Shown here in pieces: positions 7,700 through 11,639 of a DNA stretch of 11,639 nucleotides. Each line of letters opens with the position of its first letter. Positions within the stretch are counted from its first letter, which is position 1. The stretch comes from an uncultured Succinatimonas sp. Lineage in GTDB: Bacteria > Pseudomonadota > Gammaproteobacteria > Enterobacterales > Succinivibrionaceae. The position numbers were made by a program, and so were the translations under genes. The stretch lies in assembly GCA_937896115.1 (NCBI GenBank), contig CALBLB010000224.1, positions 1-11,639 on the forward strand, written 5' to 3'. The notes under the pieces are model-generated. The model had not been told where the DNA came from and made no database searches. It saw only the letters and a program-made list of their open reading frames with translations.

Positions 7700-8392
7700 A
7701 TGAAACGTAGTGAAGGATATCAGGCTAGCCCTCCGCAAAATACGGAGCAGCTGAAAGAAAGATTGTTTTCAATAATGGGAAAGAGTTTAAGCGAGCTTGC
7801 GACTTTTGCAAAAATCGCTTTACCCGTATCTCCCGTGCATGGAAAAGGATTTCAAGGCGAATTGATTGAAAGACTGTTGGGAGCTTCTGCACCGGGGTTG
7901 CCGATCCCTGATTTCCCGAATTTGGGTATAGAACTTAAAACAGTACCTGTGTCGGCGGATTTTAAGGTACTTGAATCGACATTCTTTTGCTCTGCGCCTC
8001 TTAATGAAATGCGGGTAAGACGTTTTGAAGACAGTATTCTCTTTCACAAAATAAGTCGTGTATTGTTTGTTTTTTTAGTGGCTCCCAGGGATTTTGCATA
8101 TGAGAAGCGCTATGTGGCCGGTTTTCGTTTTTGGTCCCCCTCAAAGGAAGATCTGGCCGTTATTCGGCAAGACTATGATGAGCTTATGGAAAAGGTTTCT
8201 TTAGGTCTTGTTGAAGAGATCAGTGCCCGTAACGGCAACGTAATACAAATGCGCCCGAAGGCTGCCAACGGACAGGCTTTGACCGACTGCGTAGGACCCG
8301 CCGGGACCATGATCAAAGTCAGGCCGCGCGGCTTTTATATGCGCCGTATTTTTATGCAAAATCTTATCGACGGTTTCAGGAAATCAAGCTGA
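7700..8392 (+). CDS. mutH: DNA mismatch repair endonuclease MutH
   Basis: A 230-residue endonuclease that nicks the unmethylated strand at hemimethylated GATC sites after activation by MutS-MutL. The catalytic set is present: E57 in ELIERLLGAS, D71 in PDFPNLG, and E78 and K80 in GIELKTVP, one residue offset from E. coli E56, D70, E77 and K79. HKISRVL, MRPKAANGQALT and PRGFYMRR are further MutH signatures. The ATG at 7700 has only a weak ribosome-binding site. MutH occurs mainly in gammaproteobacteria that use Dam methylation as the strand signal, so a dam gene is expected elsewhere. The gene diverges from rppH, as in many relatives. Confidence 0.97.
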   Translation: MKRSEGYQASPPQNTEQLKERLFSIMGKSLSELATFAKIALPVSPVHGKGFQGELIERLLGASAPGLPIPDFPNLGIELKTVPVSADFKVLESTFFCSAPLNEMRVRRFEDSILFHKISRVLFVFLVAPRDFAYEKRYVAGFRFWSPSKEDLAVIRQDYDELMEKVSLGLVEEISARNGNVIQMRPKAANGQALTDCVGPAGTMIKVRPRGFYMRRIFMQNLIDGFRKSS

Positions 8393-8481
8393 TAATTTTT
8401 TGTTGATATATTCAAGGAATGATTTTAGAAAAAATACGTATAAATCAATGCATTTCTTTATAAATACAATAATATTCATAT

Positions 8482-8496
8482 ATAACAAAGTGTTAT
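8482..8496. promoter_or_regulatory. Operator-like palindrome ATAACA-N3-TGTTAT, copy 1
   Basis: A perfect 6-bp inverted repeat with a 3-nt centre (AAG). It is followed immediately by a further TGTTAT (8497-8502). An identical pair of arms with the same spacing recurs 89 bp downstream. The regulator is unknown. Confidence 0.45.
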
Positions 8497-8556
8497 TGTT
8501 ATTACCTTTTATTGCTTAAAATTTTTTAATTCCCGCGAAAACAGGTTGCAGTTGAA

Positions 8557-8585
8557 TTGTTATTCGTTAAATAACAACGTGTTAT
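8557..8585. promoter_or_regulatory. Operator-like palindrome ATAACA-N3-TGTTAT, copy 2, with overlapping inverted repeat
   Basis: ATAACA (8571-8576), the centre ACG and TGTTAT (8580-8585) repeat the arms and spacing of copy 1. The same left arm also forms a second, overlapping inverted repeat, TTGTTATT (8557-8564) with AATAACAA (8570-8577), 5-nt centre. Overlapping half-sites of this kind suggest cooperative or multi-dimer protein binding, but this is inferred. Confidence 0.45.
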
Positions 8586-8815
8586 ATAAAAGATCTTTTT
8601 TTAATAAGGAAAAACTTTTTTTACTAAGTATCTGAAAATCATAGCTATCAACTATATATATAATAATTGTATGCGAAATCAAAATATGCGCACGGTATTT
8701 TTTTAGTTTACAATGCAGGGAAAGAAGATTTCTTAGGACATCTACGGTCAAAGGCCATTTGTTGTCTGATGAATGGACGCACCTTCATAAGATTTATAAA
8801 GAATGGCGTAATGCT

Positions 8816-8821
8816 GGAGGA
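8816..8821 (+). promoter_or_regulatory. Ribosome-binding site for the CBM48-type gene
   Basis: GGAGGA lies 6 nt before the ATG at 8828. This decides the start: the frame stays open upstream to a TTG at 8759, but that start has no Shine-Dalgarno and would add 23 residues before the conserved domain. Confidence 0.8.
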
Positions 8822-8827
8822 GCAATA

Positions 8828-9151
8828 ATGAGCGTTTCCAAAAGATTTAAAGAAAAGAAACTGACTGTTTCTTTTTATATAAAAAAAGAAGCAGTACAGG
8901 GAGCCAAACAAATTGACTTGCTTTGTGAACACAACGGCTGGCAACCAGTGGCCATGAAGCCGCAGCGTAACGGTACATACCGCGGTTCAATTACCGTAAA
9001 TTTAGGTGAAAAGCCTTCATATCAGTATCGCTTCAGATATACCATGCCTGACGGAACGGTTAAATATGACAATGACTGGGATGCAGAAATGTATACTCCG
9101 AATCCTTTTGGCGGAGAAAATTCAGTTTTTTCTGCTGTCAAGAATAGTTAA
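8828..9151 (+). CDS. Small free-standing CBM48-like (isoamylase early-set) glycan-binding protein
   Basis: A 107-residue soluble protein with no signal peptide or membrane segment. After a short basic start, the sequence fits one beta-sandwich of the CBM48/isoamylase N-terminal (E-set) type. It has LTVSFYI, then a region ending in NGWQPVAM (the FNxW-like turn with the probable sugar-contacting Trp), NGTYRGSITV, and SYQYRFRY followed by NDWDAEMYTPNPFGGENSVF, which matches the family's closing signature of a conserved Asp plus NPFGxxNS. In glycogen branching and debranching enzymes this domain binds alpha-glucans beside a catalytic barrel; here it stands alone. Similar short proteins annotated as isoamylase early set domain proteins are known in gammaproteobacteria, role unestablished. 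Glycogen binding or regulation is inferred. It lies between the AT-rich gap and the initiator tRNA promoter. Confidence 0.8.
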   Translation: MSVSKRFKEKKLTVSFYIKKEAVQGAKQIDLLCEHNGWQPVAMKPQRNGTYRGSITVNLGEKPSYQYRFRYTMPDGTVKYDNDWDAEMYTPNPFGGENSVFSAVKNS

Positions 9152-9168
9152 AAAAATTTGTTTTTTTC

Positions 9169-9197
9169 TTGACAAAAGTCAAAAACGCACATAAAAT
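9169..9197 (+). promoter_or_regulatory. Strong sigma-70 promoter for the initiator tRNA genes
   Basis: A perfect -35 TTGACA (9169-9174), a 17-nt spacer and TAAAAT (9192-9197, 5/6 match). A G/C-rich discriminator GCGCAC follows at once, a feature of stable-RNA promoters under stringent control. The predicted start near 9204 leaves a leader of about 9 nt before the first tRNA. Confidence 0.85.
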
Positions 9198-9212
9198 GCG
9201 CACACAATTTGT

Positions 9213-9287
<75 letters not shown>

Positions 9288-9305
9288 ACAAATTGAAAAA
9301 TCAGT

Positions 9306-9380
<75 letters not shown>

Positions 9381-9383
9381 ATA

Positions 9384-9412
9384 AGAGATCGCATAAAGCG
9401 ATCTTTTTTTTT
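9384..9412 (+). terminator. Intrinsic terminator of the initiator tRNA pair
   Basis: A 7-bp stem AGATCGC (9386-9392) and GCGATCT (9398-9404) with loop ATAAA, followed by an unbroken T tract to about 9412. Flanking A and T bases can lengthen the stem slightly. Confidence 0.9.
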
Positions 9413-9424
9413 GGGGCTTTGAAT

Positions 9425-9451
9425 AAAAAAATCCCGCCTTTTTCGGCGGGA
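9425..9451 (-). terminator. Intrinsic terminator of lpoA
   Basis: On the minus strand TCCCGCC and GGCGGGA form a 7-bp, G/C-rich stem around GAAAAA and run into seven T residues (complement of 9425-9431). It begins 17 nt after the lpoA stop. With the tRNA terminator at 9384-9412 it separates two convergent transcripts. Confidence 0.9.
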
Positions 9452-9468
9452 ATAAATTTACCGGCAAC

Positions 9469-11286
9469 TTAATTTCTTATGTTGCCAAGTTCTACCCACA
9501 ACGGTGCGTTTTCTATCAGACCGTTATTTCCCAAACTTATGTCACCGGTAAGACCGTGCAAAACATCCTGATCGTCTTTTGCAAGTTCAGGCATTAGCGA
9601 TGCCAGCAGTATCGCGTCGTAACCGGCACTGAATACATGCTGTGCCTGAGTATCTGCTTTGGGAACCGCTTTCATCAGACTGTCTTTTAATTCACTGTCA
9701 GACAGCAACCAGGGCATTTCGCCAAGCATCGCTCCTTTAAGAGCAAGTTGCTGCCCTGAATTGTTGAATCCTTCGTAACTTTGACTGGTCAGGTATACTT
9801 TCACTGCTCCTGGTAACGATGCTTTGAAAGTTACTGCATCCGGTGCCGATGTGGCTAAATATACTGAATCGCGGTCTGCGATCATGCATTTCCCAAGAGA
9901 CTGAGCATTACCGGATTCTACGTTGCAGCCGGAAGCTGAGGGACCGAAAGTTTTAAGGAAAGCATTGGAGGCTCTTGAGGATTGGCGGTCCGAAGTGGCA
10001 ATAACCAACGGTTTTTTGAGGCCGTCGGCTTTTATTTTGGCAGCAGCCAAAACTCCCTCATGATCAGGACCTAAATCGAAATACCATTCATTATCGGGGC
10101 GGTTATTTTCAGGAGTATTGAGTGCAATCACAGGAATACCGCATTGAGAAGCGTTAAGCGCATTGAGATCTGCTTTTAAAAGAGGTCCGATAATAAGAGC
10201 CGTACCGTTTGTTTTTATGTTTTGAACTATAGAATCGATACTACTTTTGGCCGTGTCGTAGAAAGAGACCTTGTAATGAGCTTTTGTATTGTTAAGTGCC
10301 GAGAGCACGCCGAGCTTTGCAGGTTCTCCGACGCTCTTGGCATAACGCCCTGACAAAGGCAGTAACACGGCGATCTTCGCGTCTTTGGCAATACTGATGA
10401 TGCCTTTTGCGTTTACCGGAACTGCTTTTGAGTCACCGTCTGCAGTAATTGGTGCTACTGCAATTGTTTCTGAAGAGGCGGCAGGAGCGGCTGTAACTCT
10501 ATGATCTGTGGTGTTTGTGTTACCGGTGTGATCAGCGTTTACGAGTGTATTGAGCGGATGATCCGGATATTTTTGTGAAAAAGAAGCAGCAAGCAGATCC
10601 TTGGCTTCGCTTGAAGCAGAGGTCTCTGCAAGTGCGTATTCAAAATAACCGCGATCGATGCGATCATTGGTGGCACTTAGCATTGAACCTAATTTCGAGA
10701 CTCCGGCACTTTCAAGCAAGGCAACGGTGCGACGACATACCGTTTCGCGATCCTTGCCTGAGGTTAACAGTGCCAGCTCACGACCGCTTTGAAAAGCAGA
10801 TTTTAGGTAACGATCTTGCTTGGTCTTAAGGTAATTCTTTTCGTTTACCTTAAAATTTAACAGATGATAATAACGAGCGGCACTCTCGTTCATAGCCGAT
10901 GAATTGACTTTTGCCAATGCAGTTGATGCCGATACGGTGTTGCCAAGCTGGGACAGTATCAGACCGTCAATTATGGAAACCTCGTCTTTTTGCAACGAAT
11001 TTTTGGCCTCGGATCTTAAAGTAGCCGCGGTGTTTTGAGCTGCATCCGCGTCTCCTGCTGAGATCTGTGCGCGGGCTAACAGGATCAGGGCATTAAAACG
11101 TCCTTCATCGCTGGATTTGTCCGCAAGATCGGCGTATTCATCAGCCGATTTGCTAAGGTGCTGGAAAGCCTGTGACGAAGTAGCCTGAGCCGAAGGTTCC
11201 AGCGTTCCGCATCCTGAGAGCGAAAGCGCGCAGACGGCAAGCATTGCACAAAGTGCACTGCTCAATTTGTTTTTTTTGACTTTCAC
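9469..11286 (-). CDS. lpoA: Penicillin-binding protein activator LpoA (LppC-family outer-membrane lipoprotein)
   Basis: An outer-membrane lipoprotein whose family activates the peptidoglycan synthase PBP1A from the periplasm. From the GTG at 11286 it has 605 residues; an in-frame ATG at 11307 would give 612. The GTG is preferred: AGGGA lies 8 nt upstream and it opens a normal signal peptide (MKVKKNK, hydrophobic core, lipobox LSGC, lipidated Cys 26, with Gly rather than Asp at +2, favouring outer-membrane sorting). A helical, TPR-like region (about 35-235) is followed by a low-complexity Ala/Thr linker. The C-terminal periplasmic-binding-fold LppC domain begins near IAVLLPLSGRYAKSVGEPAKLG and includes LIIGPLLKADLNAL and IALNTPENN. 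It diverges from rsmI, the same pairing as E. coli yraM/yraL, but yraN and diaA do not follow; a terminator does. Confidence 0.93.
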   Translation of the reverse strand: MKVKKNKLSSALCAMLAVCALSLSGCGTLEPSAQATSSQAFQHLSKSADEYADLADKSSDEGRFNALILLARAQISAGDADAAQNTAATLRSEAKNSLQKDEVSIIDGLILSQLGNTVSASTALAKVNSSAMNESAARYYHLLNFKVNEKNYLKTKQDRYLKSAFQSGRELALLTSGKDRETVCRRTVALLESAGVSKLGSMLSATNDRIDRGYFEYALAETSASSEAKDLLAASFSQKYPDHPLNTLVNADHTGNTNTTDHRVTAAPAASSETIAVAPITADGDSKAVPVNAKGIISIAKDAKIAVLLPLSGRYAKSVGEPAKLGVLSALNNTKAHYKVSFYDTAKSSIDSIVQNIKTNGTALIIGPLLKADLNALNASQCGIPVIALNTPENNRPDNEWYFDLGPDHEGVLAAAKIKADGLKKPLVIATSDRQSSRASNAFLKTFGPSASGCNVESGNAQSLGKCMIADRDSVYLATSAPDAVTFKASLPGAVKVYLTSQSYEGFNNSGQQLALKGAMLGEMPWLLSDSELKDSLMKAVPKADTQAQHVFSAGYDAILLASLMPELAKDDQDVLHGLTGDISLGNNGLIENAPLWVELGNIRN

Positions 11287-11307
11287 GATATGTTTCCCTG
11301 AAGTCAT

Positions 11308-11323
11308 GCCGCCTTAAGGCGGC
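11308..11323. repeat. 16-bp perfect palindrome upstream of lpoA
   Basis: GCCGCCTTAAGGCGGC lies 21 nt before the preferred lpoA GTG and directly before the alternative ATG. As RNA it would form a 6-bp all-G/C stem with a TTAA loop; as DNA it could be an operator. There is no U tract after it in either direction, so it does not look like a terminator. Confidence 0.6.
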
Positions 11324-11347
11324 GCTGTTCTTAAAAATACAGATCTC

Positions 11348-11353
11348 ATTTTA
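11348..11353 (-). promoter_or_regulatory. Candidate -10 element for lpoA
   Basis: TAAAAT on the minus strand (5/6 match to consensus) lies about 60 nt upstream of the lpoA start and upstream of the palindrome. A 17-nt spacer leads only to a weak -35 (TGAGCA). The overlapping CATAAT is an alternative. Confidence 0.35.
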
Positions 11354-11392
11354 GCATTATGCGGTGAAAGTGCTCATGTTGGCTTAGGGCAA

Positions 11393-11421
11393 TTGGGCTG
11401 ATTGCCGCATTGTGATACATT
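11393..11421 (+). promoter_or_regulatory. Candidate promoter for rsmI
   Basis: TTGGGC (11393-11398), a 17-nt spacer and TACATT (11416-11421), with a TG one base before the -10 as in an extended -10 element. Both hexamers are imperfect, so confidence is low. Confidence 0.35.
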
Positions 11422-11474
11422 GCCTGATGACAAAATTTGCGAAAATGCAGTACGGATTCAAGGGAGGTTTCACT

Positions 11475-11639
11475 GTGCTTGAAAGCGCACTTTATATTGT
11501 TCCTACTCCAATAGGAAACTTGGAAGATATCACTTTGAGAGCTGTCAGGGTTTTAAAAGAAGCATCTTTGATTGCAGCAGAAGATACGCGTCATTCTAAA
11601 ATATTGCTTGATCATCTCGGGATCACCGGTGCCAAACTG
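11475..11639 (+). CDS. rsmI: 16S rRNA (cytidine(1402)-2'-O)-methyltransferase RsmI, N-terminal part
   Basis: The first 55 residues of RsmI, truncated by the window end. The enzyme uses SAM to 2'-O-methylate C1402 in the decoding centre of 16S rRNA. The family N-terminal signature YIVPTPIGNLEDIT (residues 7-20) and AAEDTRHS (34-41) are clear and match E. coli RsmI (YIVPTPIGNLADIT, AAEDTRHT). The GTG at 11475 is preferred because AGGGAGG (11461-11467) lies 7 nt upstream; an in-frame ATG at 11445 would add 10 residues and has no Shine-Dalgarno. Divergent from lpoA, as in E. coli. Confidence 0.95.
   Translation, partial: MLESALYIVPTPIGNLEDITLRAVRVLKEASLIAAEDTRHSKILLDHLGITGAKL

Larger units (their letters stand above)
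8393..8827. other. 435-bp AT-rich intergenic region with candidate operators
   Basis: No convincing gene is present. Open frames here are short, lack ribosome-binding sites and carry low-complexity A/T-rich translations. Base composition is much more A/T-rich than the flanking genes. The region holds a cluster of six TGTTAT/ATAACA half-sites between 8482 and 8585, a possible -10 box TACAAT at 8709-8714 with no clear -35, and a small AAGAA-GAT-TTCTT inverted repeat at 8722-8734. I see no strong terminator for mutH. The region probably contains the control elements of the downstream small CBM48-type gene. Confidence 0.6.

Noticed and set aside
8588..8605. AAAAGATCTTTT plus a T run as a mutH terminator
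   Set aside because: The palindrome has no room for a loop and is all A/T apart from the central GATC. It also lies about 200 nt after the stop, so a stable terminator hairpin is unlikely.
8560..8751. A 63-codon minus-strand frame in the AT-rich gap
   Set aside because: The translation is low-complexity K/L/I/S/Y-rich as expected from A/T-rich DNA. It has no convincing ribosome-binding site or recognisable family.
9150..9170. The A tract and T tract after the CBM48-type gene as its terminator
   Set aside because: A seven-A/seven-T stem would be very weak and overlaps the tRNA promoter region. Read-through into the tRNA pair is possible.

Overview
The window reads as chromosomal DNA from a gammaproteobacterium. 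The evidence is a MutH-type mismatch-repair endonuclease, RppH and PtsP with close resemblance to the E. coli proteins, an LppC/LpoA lipoprotein divergent from rsmI, SdhE, SrmB, and an rRNA operon that ends in 5S rRNA plus tRNA-Thr(GGT). The moderate-to-low GC, the free-standing CBM48-like protein and the short initiator tRNA suggest a lineage near Aeromonadales/Succinivibrionaceae. That placement is inference only.

Layout. Positions 1-163 hold the end of an rRNA operon on the + strand: the 3' end of 5S rRNA, tRNA-Thr and a strong intrinsic terminator. Positions 175-7545 hold one tightly packed minus-strand gene string, transcribed rppH, ptsP, thyA, sdhE, srmB, nagA, and a HexR/RpiR-type regulator. 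Gaps are 0-18 nt or stop/start overlaps, so it is probably one operon, with a candidate extended -10 promoter upstream of rppH. Divergently, mutH (7700-8392, +) keeps the mutH/rppH arrangement seen in other gammaproteobacteria. A 435-bp AT-rich gap follows, with a cluster of TGTTAT/ATAACA half-sites, then a small CBM48-type protein (8828-9151, +). Next come a textbook promoter, two identical initiator tRNA-Met genes and a terminator (9169-9412, +). lpoA (9469-11286, -) ends at its own terminator and diverges from rsmI, which runs off the window end.

Function. The long operon mixes mRNA 5'-end processing (RppH), the nitrogen PTS phosphotransfer entry enzyme (PtsP), dTMP synthesis (ThyA), flavinylation of succinate dehydrogenase/fumarate reductase (SdhE) and 50S ribosome assembly (SrmB). 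It ends with a two-gene amino-sugar module (NagA plus a sugar-phosphate-sensing regulator) joined by a TAATG overlap. lgt, which lies between ptsP and thyA in E. coli, is absent here.

I see no phage, insertion sequence, CRISPR array or obvious defence system. The items most worth a second look are two U-U oppositions in the T stem of both initiator tRNAs, the repeated ATAACA-N3-TGTTAT palindrome in the AT-rich gap, an apparent roughly two-fold excess of GATC sites, the small CBM48-like protein, and the nagA-regulator pair.
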